From NCBI RefSeq assembly GCF_002174455.2, contig NZ_CP147246.1, positions 1,701,501 through 1,765,500 on the forward strand: a stretch of 64,000 nt of DNA, read 5' to 3'. Source of the DNA: Enterococcus sp. 9D6_DIV0238 (GTDB lineage: Bacteria > Bacillota > Bacilli > Lactobacillales > Enterococcaceae). The notes beneath the pieces were generated by a model. The model searched no databases and was not told where the DNA came from. It worked only from the letters and a program-made list of their open reading frames with translations. Within the stretch, counting starts at the first letter, position 1; each line of letters opens with the position of its first letter. Shown here one piece after another: positions 49,460-58,603 of the stretch. The position numbers and the translations under genes were made by a program.

Positions 49460-50776
49460 TTACGCATCAGCGCTTTCAGCTACCGCTTCCTGCGACTCTT
49501 GTTCTACTTGAATCTTTTCGAACATTTTAAAGAAAGGATAGTAAATCGCTAACGATACTGCAAAACAAACGAATACCATTATACAAGCTACCCAATTCCA
49601 GTTAGAGGTGATTAGTGCTCCTAATGGGGCCGGTATTGAAAATGGCGGCTTGACCATCATTTTTGGCATCCACCCTAAAGCGGTCACTATATAGACTAAA
49701 ATCGTATTCACGATCGGCACTAAAATAAATGGGATCGCTAGCAAAGGATTCATCACGATCGGTGTTCCGAAGATCACTGGCTCATTGATATTAAAGATTC
49801 CAGGTAGAATCGACAATTTGCCTAATTGCTTCAAATAGGTTGATTTAGAAAATAGAAATAAACATACTAATGCTAGTGTTGCACCTGTTCCACCCATTTG
49901 AGCGTACCATTGATAAAATTGCTCTGTGAAAATATTAGGTAGATGAAAGGCACTGGTCCCACTTTGAAACAATTCAGCATTTTCTAAAATTGCCTGATCC
50001 CAAAATGGGCGGATAATTGGTCCTAAAACGGCATGCCCGTGGATACCTAAGACCCAAAATAGACAAATCATAAATTGAGTGATGATCCCGCCAAACAAAT
50101 TATTTCCAGTCAAGAAAACCTTTAGGGGGGAAATTGCTAGACTGAGCAGATCATTCAAATTAAAATCAAAGAAATGTCTAGGAATCCAAAAAATCAGAAT
50201 CACTAATAGTGTAGGCAATAAGGCTGCAAAAGACTCTCCAACGACTGGTGGAACTCCCTCCGGCATTTTTATTTCCAAGTTCTTTTCTTTAGTAAAGCGA
50301 TAAATCTCAACAGAGACCAGTGCGGCAACGATCGCTCCAAACAGTCCCTGCGAACCTAATGGCGTGATCGGAATATAACGGCCGCCAGCAACTGCATTGC
50401 CGGCAATATCCACTCCTTCTTGAAGATTGATCGGTACAACCATCAGTAATGTAGCCAGCATGGAAAGAAATCCACTAGTGATCTTGTCTAAATTGTACGT
50501 ATTGCCTAAAAAAGAGCCGATCGTGAACGCTGCATACAAAGACATCAACCCCACCGTAAATCGAAATGGAACATCCAGCGCTGCCAAATACGGAGCGATC
50601 AATTCTGAATAGCCTGGAATCGGTAAATTCAGCAGTATTGTAAAAAATGATCCAACAATCGTTAATGGTAAAATCGAAATCAATCCATTTCGAATCGCCT
50701 GTAGATGCCGCTGGTTACCGATCGCATTCGCGATCGGCAGTAACTTCATTGCTAAACTATCAAACGTCTTCATCAT
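49460..50776 (-). CDS. PTS transporter subunit IIC, cellobiose/lactose family
   Basis: The 438-aa permease belongs to the Lac family IIC proteins (CelB-like): ANAIGNQRHLQAIRNGLISILPLTIVGSFF at the N-terminus and ILPGIFNINEPVIFGTPIVMNPLLAIPF in the conserved substrate-binding loop. It imports beta-glucosides such as cellobiose. No IIA or IIB gene is adjacent, so these come from elsewhere. It follows the GH1 gene by 20 bp and precedes the 84-aa membrane protein. Confidence 0.9.
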   Translation of the reverse strand: MMKTFDSLAMKLLPIANAIGNQRHLQAIRNGLISILPLTIVGSFFTILLNLPIPGYSELIAPYLAALDVPFRFTVGLMSLYAAFTIGSFLGNTYNLDKITSGFLSMLATLLMVVPINLQEGVDIAGNAVAGGRYIPITPLGSQGLFGAIVAALVSVEIYRFTKEKNLEIKMPEGVPPVVGESFAALLPTLLVILIFWIPRHFFDFNLNDLLSLAISPLKVFLTGNNLFGGIITQFMICLFWVLGIHGHAVLGPIIRPFWDQAILENAELFQSGTSAFHLPNIFTEQFYQWYAQMGGTGATLALVCLFLFSKSTYLKQLGKLSILPGIFNINEPVIFGTPIVMNPLLAIPFILVPIVNTILVYIVTALGWMPKMMVKPPFSIPAPLGALITSNWNWVACIMVFVCFAVSLAIYYPFFKMFEKIQVEQESQEAVAESADA

Positions 50777-50796
50777 AAAAATCTGTCTTCCTTTCT

Positions 50797-52179
50797 TTAA
50801 TCAAACCCATTTTCCTTCACCATTTCTTTAAACCACAACCCAGATTTCTTCACCGTCTTTTCTCCTGTCGCTAAATCCAAGCGATAAAAACCATATCGAT
50901 TTTTATAAGCATTGCCCCATGACCAGCAATCCACAAACGTCCACATATGATAACCAAGACAGTTGCTTCCTTCTTCCATCGCTTTGTTCAAATACCTCAA
51001 ATGTTCCTTCAAAAAATCGATACGGTATTGATCTTGAACGATCCCTTCTGCGATGAATGCTTCTTCTCCTTCGATCCCGATCCCATTTTCAGAAACAAAC
51101 CAATCGATGTTGTCATATTCTGTCTGAATTTTTTTAGCAATATCATAAATTCCTTTTGGATAAATCTCGATCCCTCGTGACGTATTCATCCGTCTGCCCG
51201 GCATCACATATTCGTCAAAGAACCATTCAGGTGAAAAAACACCCTGCGGATTCGGTAAACATTCTTTGGCTTTGACTCTACGAGGCCGATAGTAATTGAT
51301 GCCTAATAAGTCGATTTTCGTTTCACCGATCAGCGCTATGTCTTCCTCCGTAACTCCTGGTAATTGATCATATTTTACTAGCACTTCTTTTAGTTTCTCT
51401 GGGTACTTTCCTTTTAAAATCGCATCATTCACACTTTTTGTATAGAAAAGGTCTGCCATCTCTGCTGCATACAGATCTGCCGGATTTTGGCTTCTTGGAT
51501 ACACTGGGATCACATCCATGATGATACCGATTTTCCCCTCCTGTTTTGATTCACGATAGACGTTAACTGCTTCACAATGAGCCACGATGATATGGTGTAA
51601 AACCGTTGCCGCACGTTTGAAATCAACAACATATGGATAATGACGATCATGAAGATACCCTGCTTCAGCCGGAATCATTGGCTCATTAAACGTAAACCAG
51701 TATTTCACTCGATCCCCAAATAATTCAAAACAAGTTTTCGCATAGTTTTTATATGCGGTGATCACTTCTCTATTTTCAAATCCGCCGATTTTTTGTAATT
51801 CCATCGGCATATCAAAGTGGTACAAATTGATAAATGGTTCAACACCTTTTTCAATCAGTGTATCGATCATATCATTGTAAAATGCTACTGCTTTAGGATT
51901 CACGTCTCCAATGCCATCTGGGATCAAACGTGACCAGGAAATCGAGGTCCGGAAAGAGTTAAAAGAAATATCCTGCATTCTTTGAATGTCTTCTTGATAA
52001 TCCCGATAAAAATACGAGGTATTTTCTGTCGTTACACCTTCATAAAATCGATGATTATACTTTTTAGAAGCATAATCCCAAATGTTTTCTCCTTTTCCAT
52101 CTCCTGCTTGTCTGCCTTCCGCTTGTGTTGCACTTGATGCCGCTCCCCAAAAGAAGCTTTTTGGAAATTCTATGTTCAT
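50797..52179 (-). CDS. 6-phospho-beta-glucosidase (GH1)
   Basis: The 460-aa GH1 enzyme hydrolyses beta-glucosides, most likely phosphorylated ones brought in by the adjacent PTS. Features are FPKSFFWGAASSATQAEG (N-terminal signature), YWFTFNEPMI (acid/base Glu), and WFVSENGIGI (nucleophile Glu near residue 363). GGAGG and a second GGTGG lie just before the ATG. It is the first gene of the operon with EIIC and the 84-aa protein, divergent from an RpiR regulator. The 200-bp gap carries a TATACT box and AAAGCG palindromes that could be operator or cre sites. Confidence 0.9.
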   Translation of the reverse strand: MNIEFPKSFFWGAASSATQAEGRQAGDGKGENIWDYASKKYNHRFYEGVTTENTSYFYRDYQEDIQRMQDISFNSFRTSISWSRLIPDGIGDVNPKAVAFYNDMIDTLIEKGVEPFINLYHFDMPMELQKIGGFENREVITAYKNYAKTCFELFGDRVKYWFTFNEPMIPAEAGYLHDRHYPYVVDFKRAATVLHHIIVAHCEAVNVYRESKQEGKIGIIMDVIPVYPRSQNPADLYAAEMADLFYTKSVNDAILKGKYPEKLKEVLVKYDQLPGVTEEDIALIGETKIDLLGINYYRPRRVKAKECLPNPQGVFSPEWFFDEYVMPGRRMNTSRGIEIYPKGIYDIAKKIQTEYDNIDWFVSENGIGIEGEEAFIAEGIVQDQYRIDFLKEHLRYLNKAMEEGSNCLGYHMWTFVDCWSWGNAYKNRYGFYRLDLATGEKTVKKSGLWFKEMVKENGFD

Positions 52180-52377
52180 CCACCTTATCCTCCAATATTG
52201 ATTTTTTGTTAGCTAAAACGCTTTTTATTCTGCTTGCAGATTGCGCTTTCACAATCTATAATTGGAGTATAGCATTGATTATAATGTTTGTTATACGCTT
52301 TCATTCCTTTGTGATAATTGACGGCTTTTGTCACTTCTCACAATTTTGTCACAGTCTGTAACTACAAGGAGGCCACT

Positions 52378-53145
52378 ATGCTTTTTTTAGATTATATCCC
52401 TGATTTGAATCCTTTAGAGTATGAAATTTACCACTATATCGCCAACAATTTAAAGACTGTCACTTACATGCGCATCAGAGATTTAGCTACTGAAACACAT
52501 ACCAGTACTGCAAGTATTTTACGCTTTTGTCATAAATTTGAGTGTAATGGTTTCTCTGAATTCAAAGTCAAACTACATTTATATTATGAATCGATCAATC
52601 AGGCTCAAATTGCTGATGTCGATGAAACTCAGCATATCCACTTCTTAGAACGTGTCAATGAGCCTTTCCTTGATCATAAAATTGAGCAAGCTGTCACACT
52701 TTTAGCAGATAAAGGGTTAGTCCTTTTTCTCGGTTCCGGTTCATCTGAACCGATTGCCGCTTATGGTTCTCTTTATTTCACTAATTTGTCTCAAACAGCC
52801 TTACGAATCGAGGATCCTTCTAACTACCCAATTGAATGGTTTCCTGATGATATCCTTGAACGAACATGTGTGATCGCCCTATCCGTCACAGGTGAAACGA
52901 AAGAAATCATCCACTACATCAAACGTCTGAATACAAAAAAATGCCCGATCATTTCCATCACCAACAGCGACAGCTCAACGATCAGTAGAATGTCCGATTT
53001 GAACATTCCTTATACGATCAATCGGGAGACGATCTACAAAACAAGCGATAACCATGACAAAACGATCGAGCTGACTTCTCAATTACCTGCCCTTTTCTTG
53101 ATCGAAAAAATTGCTAAACGCCTGAGATTACAAAAAAACATCTAA
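52378..53145 (+). CDS. RpiR/MurR family regulator of the beta-glucoside locus
   Basis: This 255-aa regulator has an RpiR helix-turn-helix (YMRIRDLATETHTSTASILRFCHKF, about 29-53) and a SIS domain (GLVLFLGSGSSEPIAAYGSLYF, CVIALSVTGETKEII) for a sugar phosphate. The ATG at 52378 is chosen for AAGGAGG 5 nt upstream; the open frame extends 60 nt further without a site. It diverges from the GH1-EIIC operon, its likely target. Confidence 0.85.
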   Translation: MLFLDYIPDLNPLEYEIYHYIANNLKTVTYMRIRDLATETHTSTASILRFCHKFECNGFSEFKVKLHLYYESINQAQIADVDETQHIHFLERVNEPFLDHKIEQAVTLLADKGLVLFLGSGSSEPIAAYGSLYFTNLSQTALRIEDPSNYPIEWFPDDILERTCVIALSVTGETKEIIHYIKRLNTKKCPIISITNSDSSTISRMSDLNIPYTINRETIYKTSDNHDKTIELTSQLPALFLIEKIAKRLRLQKNI

Positions 53146-53194
53146 AAAAACACTGATAAGAGAGCAACTACGGCTTTCTTATCAGTGTTTTTAA
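53144..53194. terminator. Bidirectional terminator
   Basis: AAAAACACTGATAAGA pairs with TCTTATCAGTGTTTTT (loop of about 14 nt), with A and T tracts on both sides, between the convergent rpiR and 260-aa genes. Confidence 0.9.
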
Positions 53195-53195
53195 A

Positions 53196-53978
53196 TTATG
53201 CTTGTTTTGGGAATCCAGAAAATTCAAAATCATCTTCATGAATCAAACGCCACGAGCGTTTGGCTGTATTATAAATCAAAATAGCGATCACAGGTTCATT
53301 GCGGTAAGCAAAGTTTTTCGTTTTCCACAATGAATCTTCTACAACGTGGATGGGAATGTGATACTCCTTACCTTTGATATCCATTTGATCGAAGCAAAAG
53401 ACCACACCTTCTTGTAAAATCGTCTTCATTTCTTTTAGGATATCGACATCCAATTTTTCAACTGGAATCCCTCTCTTAAAGAATGTTTTACGATCATTGA
53501 CTTTTTCTAAAATCACTCGAGTGATTTTATCCGCTAAGATTCGATAAAACTCATCGATATAGCGATAATAAATACGTGTCATATGATCAACAAATTCAAA
53601 AAACACAAAATTATTTTGTAATTTATAAAAAAATGGTGAATGAAGACTTGTCTTCATATGACCAAAATAGAGCAGTTCTGAGATTTCTAATGGTGTTAGC
53701 TCTTTCAGCATCGTGACATCTGAAAAATCGATCCACTTGATTTCCTCATTCATTTTTCTGCGGTGAGTGGTTGAAAAATACTGATTTACATTCTCTTCAC
53801 CGCGAATGATCTTCAAACCACTATGCATATCATACTCTCCTTCTTCTGCAGATGGATTCAGCAAAAGAAGATTTTTCGGGTGATGAACGATCGAATGCGT
53901 AAAATCTGCATGTGTGATTCCTTTTGATAAAACTGCATTACTGGTCATGTCGATATGTACATAAATCAATTCTACCAT
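53196..53978 (-). CDS. Hypothetical protein, 260 aa
   Basis: I do not recognise a family. The protein is cytoplasmic by sequence (no signal or membrane segment). A beta-rich start (VELIYVHIDMTSNAVLSKGI) is followed by a long helical centre (FFEFVDHMTRIYYRYIDEFYRILADKITRVILEKV). A C-terminal beta region (YHIPIHVVEDSLW, AYRNEPVIAILIYNTAKRSWRLIHEDDFE) ends it. The ATG at 53978 is chosen for AGGGGA 8 nt upstream; the frame starts 36 nt earlier. It stands alone between rpiR and srtA. Confidence 0.72.
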   Translation of the reverse strand: MVELIYVHIDMTSNAVLSKGITHADFTHSIVHHPKNLLLLNPSAEEGEYDMHSGLKIIRGEENVNQYFSTTHRRKMNEEIKWIDFSDVTMLKELTPLEISELLYFGHMKTSLHSPFFYKLQNNFVFFEFVDHMTRIYYRYIDEFYRILADKITRVILEKVNDRKTFFKRGIPVEKLDVDILKEMKTILQEGVVFCFDQMDIKGKEYHIPIHVVEDSLWKTKNFAYRNEPVIAILIYNTAKRSWRLIHEDDFEFSGFPKQA

Positions 53979-54245
53979 TCGTTCGATCCCCCTATCATTT
54001 TTCGTTACTTCCATTCTACAATATTTCTGTAATAAAAGCTTGTGTCTTTTATTTTAAGTTTCAGTTACAAAGAGTTAAAAAAGTTCCATCTAGCGCAGTC
54101 TATATAAGCTATTTTTCTCATTGCTTAAAAGTCGTTCGTTTTTTTAACGATCCTTTTTAAAAACGAACTTTTAGAAAAAAATAAAGTTTTTAAGCTAGGG
54201 TTTCAAATCAACTTATGATACACTTATAAAAAAAGGAGGGAGCTT

Positions 54246-54983
54246 ATGGCCTCAAGAAAAAAAGTACCTAAAAAGAAAAAATCCAGAAAACGAAATTGGC
54301 TGCTCAATATATTTTTATTCCTATTGCTGATCGTTGGTTTAGCTTTAGTCTTCAACACACAAATTAGAAATCTGCTGATCCAGCAAAATGGAAAAGCGTA
54401 TGCTGTAGAAAAACTAACGCCTGAAGATATCGAAAAAAATAATAAAAAAGATGTTTCCTTTGACTTTGAAGCTGTTGAATCGCTTAGTACAGAAGCTGTC
54501 ATCAAAGCTCAGTTTGGAAACCGAAATTTACCTGTGATCGGAGCAGTAGCGCTTCCTGATGTGAAAATCAACTTACCGATTTTCAGAGGACTGGACAATG
54601 TTGTGCTATTGACCGGTGCTGGTACAATGAAACCAGATCAGGAGATGGGTAAAGGCAACTATGCTCTTGCCAGTCATCGTGTGCAAGATATGGTTTCGCT
54701 ATTTTCACCATTAGAATATTCTAAACCAGGTGAGCTGATCTACACAACGGACTTGAATAACGTATATACGTATAAAATCAATTATGTAGAAAAGATCGAT
54801 CCTTCACGCGTGGAGTTGATCGATGATGTTCCCGGCAAGAAAATGATCACGCTGATTACTTGCGGTGACATGTATGCGACAACTCGAATCGCAGTTCAAG
54901 GTGAACTAGAATCAGTTACCCCAATCGATAAAGCGACGAAAGAAATGACTGACGCTTTCCAAATGGAACAACTGACCCTATAA
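54246..54983 (+). CDS. srtA: Class A sortase
   Basis: SrtA anchors LPXTG proteins to the cell wall. The 245-aa protein has a very basic start (KKVPKKKKSRKR), one membrane segment (about 19-36) and an extracellular catalytic domain. The active-site triad is visible as His 144 (YALASHRVQ), Cys 206 (TLITCGD) and Arg 214 (TTRIAVQGEL). Length and the lack of a C-terminal membrane segment fit class A instead of pilus class C. GGAGG lies before the ATG. It is monocistronic with its own terminator, and no LPXTG substrate gene is seen in the window. Confidence 0.93.
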   Translation: MASRKKVPKKKKSRKRNWLLNIFLFLLLIVGLALVFNTQIRNLLIQQNGKAYAVEKLTPEDIEKNNKKDVSFDFEAVESLSTEAVIKAQFGNRNLPVIGAVALPDVKINLPIFRGLDNVVLLTGAGTMKPDQEMGKGNYALASHRVQDMVSLFSPLEYSKPGELIYTTDLNNVYTYKINYVEKIDPSRVELIDDVPGKKMITLITCGDMYATTRIAVQGELESVTPIDKATKEMTDAFQMEQLTL

Positions 54984-54987
54984 AATA

Positions 54988-55034
54988 GCAAAAGACTGAA
55001 ACAAAGAGATTTCTTTTTTGTTTCAGTCTTTTTT
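54988..55034. terminator. srtA terminator
   Basis: AAAAGACTGAAACAAA pairs with TTTGTTTCAGTCTTTT, followed by T residues. It lies between convergent srtA and the 73-aa gene and is usable from both sides. Confidence 0.85.
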
Positions 55035-55254
55035 ATGAATGACTTGTCTTTCTGATTCGAATATAGCCATAGCGGATGGTCGATAAAACTAAAACGATCG
55101 GATATAGAAATAGTGTCACTGCCAGCCATTCTGTAGTGAACACAGATAAAAAAGCGACATGATACGTAACAGCGTAAATCAAGGGCAGTACAATCGCCAA
55201 TAAAATATAATACAAGCTCGTCTCAAATACAACTGTTCTATATGAGCCTTTCAT
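55033..55254 (-). CDS. Small membrane protein, 73 aa
   Basis: The product has two hydrophobic helices (about 13-33 and 40-60) with a basic C-terminus (RYGYIRIRKTSHS). AAGATGAAAGG-type sequence near the start gives only a weak ribosome site. I do not recognise a family. The codon pattern and conserved spacing after the terminator favour a real gene. Confidence 0.55.
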   Translation of the reverse strand: MKGSYRTVVFETSLYYILLAIVLPLIYAVTYHVAFLSVFTTEWLAVTLFLYPIVLVLSTIRYGYIRIRKTSHS

Positions 55255-55377
55255 CTTCTATTTCCTCCAATCTTTTTAATGATCATTTTACGTTGTTGCT
55301 CTACTTTTCTATTGTAAAATATTCATAAAAAAGATACATCCACCTTTAGTCTGAGATTTTGATTTCTTTTCTATTTT

Positions 55378-55839
55378 TTATTCTTTAGCCAGATAAATTA
55401 ACCAAGCATCTGTTCCTTGATCGACCAATGTATAGGTTTGATCAAAATCACCAGTATAATAAGGATCTGGAACATCCATCTTCTCTTTACCGGCTACAAC
55501 TTCCATAAATAAATGAATCTTCTCTTCTGTTCCATAAGGTGCGACCCGTTTTAAATCCGCTACATTTTCTGTATCCATTCCAATAAGAAGGTCAAACTCA
55601 AAAAAATCCAGTTCTTTGATTTGTGTTGCTTTTATTCCACTAAAAGAAATCCCCTGCCTTTTTAAGATTTCTTGTGTACCTTGATGTGGTAGGTTGCCTA
55701 CTTCCCAGCGACTAGTCGCAGCCGAAGAAACCTGCACCTGATTTTCCAACCTGTGCTTTTTGACTTTCTCTCTAAATACAGCTTCTGCCATAGGTGATCG
55801 GCAAATATTTCCTAAGCAGACAAATAGTACTTTTTTCAT
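55378..55839 (-). CDS. Low-molecular-weight protein-tyrosine phosphatase
   Basis: The 153-aa enzyme has the LMW-PTP loop VCLGNICRSPMAEAVF (CX5R, Cys 7 and Arg 13) and the general-acid motif DVPDPYYTG near residue 125. It dephosphorylates phosphotyrosine, in related bacteria on polysaccharide-synthesis kinases, or acts on small phosphoesters. The ATG at 55839 is chosen for GAGGAGG 6 nt upstream; the frame opens 15 nt earlier. No tyrosine kinase gene is next to it. Confidence 0.9.
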   Translation of the reverse strand: MKKVLFVCLGNICRSPMAEAVFREKVKKHRLENQVQVSSAATSRWEVGNLPHQGTQEILKRQGISFSGIKATQIKELDFFEFDLLIGMDTENVADLKRVAPYGTEEKIHLFMEVVAGKEKMDVPDPYYTGDFDQTYTLVDQGTDAWLIYLAKE

Positions 55840-55884
55840 CCTATCCCTCCTCATTTTATTATAGTAACATAGCTAGTCTTCTAT

Positions 55885-55927
55885 ATTAAAATAACTGGGA
55901 TATAACTTTACGCGTTATATCCCAGTC
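55885..55927 (-). terminator. Terminator downstream of oleate hydratase
   Basis: A perfect 12-bp stem CTGGGATATAAC / GTTATATCCCAG (55895-55925) is followed on the minus strand by TTATTTTAA. Confidence 0.8.
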
Positions 55928-55937
55928 ACTTTCATTA

Positions 55938-57632
55938 CTATCTAAACATCGTTTGTGCCGCTTTTGCCAAAACCTTAGGATCACGGTTATAAGGAGTCAC
56001 TGGCACAATCTCTTTATCAATATCAAACAGCGTGTATACCGCAATTCGAGCTGCTCGAACAGAATATTCTTCTGTAAAGACCATATCTTTTGGTATCTCA
56101 ACAAATTGACTGACCATCGCAAAATTTGTGCTGTTTTCAGGTACAACAGCTGGACGATCACTCATTTTTCGCGGTTGAAATTGGGCGTCAATATAAGGCA
56201 TATACGCTGGAATCACATTGACGATGTCTTTTTTGATTTCTTCCCAATCTGACTGCCAGCCCATTTGACAGATCCATTCATACAAGATTTCTTCTCCTGT
56301 ACAGTCACGCATTGGTTTTTTCACATACTCACCGATCTTATCCGTATAGATGCCATAGCCCCAGAAAATCGTGGTATCCGGATTTTGATTTTTGAAGTGC
56401 GGCTGAGCTGCCACAACAGTACTTAACAACCAGCTTGAATCTTTTAAGGTCATCAATGCACCCGAACCTGGAATATTACCGGAAAATTCTTCAATACGTT
56501 TTAATAACTTGTCACCTTTACACGTCACAGTAAAACTTTCCCAATTGGTTTCTTTTTCATTACCGAAAAACGGTTCAGGATTTCCTAATCCAGCTTTTTT
56601 CTTCGCAATATTACGCCAAAGTCTTGCCGAACGTGACTCTTCTGTCACTTCCGGCGCCGGATGACTCCAGTCTCCTTCGGTAGAGCTGTCTGTCATTGTA
56701 CCGTTGGTCATGATGACCACATCTTCTTCATTTAAATCGATCGTTTCACCATTGCCCAATTTTAATGCAGTCACAGTAATATCGGAACCTGGTTTAAATT
56801 CTAGATCCACAACATCCTCATTTAGTGTAAAGTCAACCCCATGTTTTTCTAGATAAGCTTTCAAAGGTAGGATCACGCTATCATATTGGTTAAGCGGTGT
56901 ACGAGTAACACCTTCCAACGTATCGATTCGAGAAAATTCTAAGATCATTCGATTCATATAGCGGCGCAACTCAAAGGCACTGCTCCATTTTTGGAATGCA
57001 AAGGTTGTTTGCCACATATACCAGAAATTTGTTTCAAAGAAATGAGGGCCAAACCATTCTTCGATCGTCACACCATCCAACTTTTCTTCAGGAGTTGCCA
57101 ATAATTTAGACATAGCCAAACGGTCTTCATTGTCAAAGCCCATAGTATGGGCATCAAGAATTTCTTGCTCTTTTGTAACCAAGCGTGCTTGTGCATGTGT
57201 TGGGTGTAAGTGGTCAAAATTCAATATTTCTTCTGTCACACTGTGATTAGGCCAATCCAATGAAGGAATAGTGCTAAATAGCTCCCAGAAATTTTCATAG
57301 GTTTCTTCATTCAGCATGCGGCCACCACGAGCAACAAAACCTTTTTCATTTGTACCTATACCATCATTGCTACCACCAAGAATTTTCATTCCTTCGATCA
57401 CATGGATATTTTTACCGTTAAAATTTGCATCACGAAGTAAGTAAGCTGCTGCTGCCATCGTCGCAATACCGCCACCGATGAGATAGACTTGTTTATCACC
57501 ATAATAACGGCTATTGATTTCTTCTTCCACTTCTGAAAGTTTTGCTGTTTTTTTATCGACGGATGCTTTTTTGGCAAGAACGGCTGCACCTAACACACCC
57601 GCAGTAACTAATCCAATATGTCTTTTTTTCAT
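55938..57632 (-). CDS. ohyA: Oleate hydratase
   Basis: This FAD-dependent enzyme (564 aa, former myosin-cross-reactive antigen family) adds water to the cis-9 bond of oleic acid, giving 10-hydroxystearate and detoxifying host fatty acids. The nucleotide-binding motif LIGGGIATMAAAAYL lies at about 51-65. Other family stretches are GGSNDGIGTNEKGFVARGGRML, ENFWELFSTIPSL, WYMWQTTFAFQKW and AMVSQFVEIPKD. A hydrophobic N-terminal segment (HIGLVTAGVLGAAVLA, residues 5-20) precedes the core and may anchor it to the membrane. GGAGGG lies before the ATG. It follows a TetR gene by 108 bp on the same strand. Confidence 0.92.
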   Translation of the reverse strand: MKKRHIGLVTAGVLGAAVLAKKASVDKKTAKLSEVEEEINSRYYGDKQVYLIGGGIATMAAAAYLLRDANFNGKNIHVIEGMKILGGSNDGIGTNEKGFVARGGRMLNEETYENFWELFSTIPSLDWPNHSVTEEILNFDHLHPTHAQARLVTKEQEILDAHTMGFDNEDRLAMSKLLATPEEKLDGVTIEEWFGPHFFETNFWYMWQTTFAFQKWSSAFELRRYMNRMILEFSRIDTLEGVTRTPLNQYDSVILPLKAYLEKHGVDFTLNEDVVDLEFKPGSDITVTALKLGNGETIDLNEEDVVIMTNGTMTDSSTEGDWSHPAPEVTEESRSARLWRNIAKKKAGLGNPEPFFGNEKETNWESFTVTCKGDKLLKRIEEFSGNIPGSGALMTLKDSSWLLSTVVAAQPHFKNQNPDTTIFWGYGIYTDKIGEYVKKPMRDCTGEEILYEWICQMGWQSDWEEIKKDIVNVIPAYMPYIDAQFQPRKMSDRPAVVPENSTNFAMVSQFVEIPKDMVFTEEYSVRAARIAVYTLFDIDKEIVPVTPYNRDPKVLAKAAQTMFR

Positions 57633-57740
57633 GAAAATCCCTCCGATTCATTTTATGAACCTAGCGTACAATGATTCATTAGAAAAGTCTTGTGATAGCC
57701 TTTCCATTCCGTCAGCTTTTTAGACACTCTAGTCGATTTG

Positions 57741-58316
57741 TCATAATAGTTCGTTTTCTTGTGCATAAAGACGGTAAGAGAAAAATTCTGTATCTTTTGC
57801 TAATCGAAAGAGCTGTGTTGCAATCTCTAACGGGGACTCTTTATAACCACCTAAGATCCAGTCGATCAGTACTCCGCTACAGCCATATGAAAAGAAACGG
57901 GCATAAAAGACTTTATCTTCTGGAAGCAACTGCTTTTCTTTATCCATCTGTTCAAATAAATGAATAAATAATTTGTTTGTGATCTCAGAAAAACAAGTTC
58001 TTAAAATCTCAGAATCAGAATTGACTGTATTATAGTAAAAATCATTTTTTTCTTGGATCGCTTTAAGCATTTTTAAGGCTTGCTCTTCCCAATTGTCGAT
58101 ACTCGTATCTGGTGAATCCAAATAGATCAACGCATCATGGGTGTAAATCCAACGTAGTAGGTCGTTTTTATCTGTAAAATGATAATAAAATGTTTGGCGG
58201 TTTAAGCCGACTTCTTTCGTAATGTCTTGTACACTGATCTTGCTAAATAATTTTCTACCGCATAAGTCGATCAATGCAGACGAAATCGCTTTTTTGGTAA
58301 TCTGTGCTTCGCTCAT
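57741..58316 (-). CDS. TetR family regulator
   Basis: The 191-aa protein has a TetR DNA-binding domain (ISVQDITKEVGLNRQTFYYHFTDKNDLLRWI, about 24-54) and a helical C-terminus of the DhaS-like type. GAGGAC lies 6 nt before the ATG. It precedes ohyA in the same direction, so it probably senses a fatty acid and controls the hydratase and itself. A short palindrome TAGA-GTG-TCTA occurs in the gap before ohyA (about 57724-57734), a weak operator candidate. Confidence 0.83.
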   Translation of the reverse strand: MSEAQITKKAISSALIDLCGRKLFSKISVQDITKEVGLNRQTFYYHFTDKNDLLRWIYTHDALIYLDSPDTSIDNWEEQALKMLKAIQEKNDFYYNTVNSDSEILRTCFSEITNKLFIHLFEQMDKEKQLLPEDKVFYARFFSYGCSGVLIDWILGGYKESPLEIATQLFRLAKDTEFFSYRLYAQENELL

Positions 58317-58603
58317 CGTTTTGTCCTCACTTTTTTTTAGATATACTCATCATACCAAAGAATGACAGAAAAATATAAAGTTGCAGTATCCTTTTAACAA
58401 TTGTTAATGGTTCTTTAGCACTACATATATTCCATTTATAAAATATATATGATTTTTAAAAGAACAAAAAGACATTTTTTTATCAAAAAGTTTTATCCAA
58501 TGGAAAATAAGAGGAAAAAATAACCTCTTCCGTCATGTTATATTCAATGTACTGCTAGTGTTATTTATATAATTAGCAGAAAAAAATAATAAGGATGGGT
58601 AAA

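Noticed and set aside
53924..54160. 78-codon plus-strand frame before srtA
   Set aside because: It overlaps the start of the 260-aa gene on the other strand, has no ribosome site, and encodes no recognisable protein.
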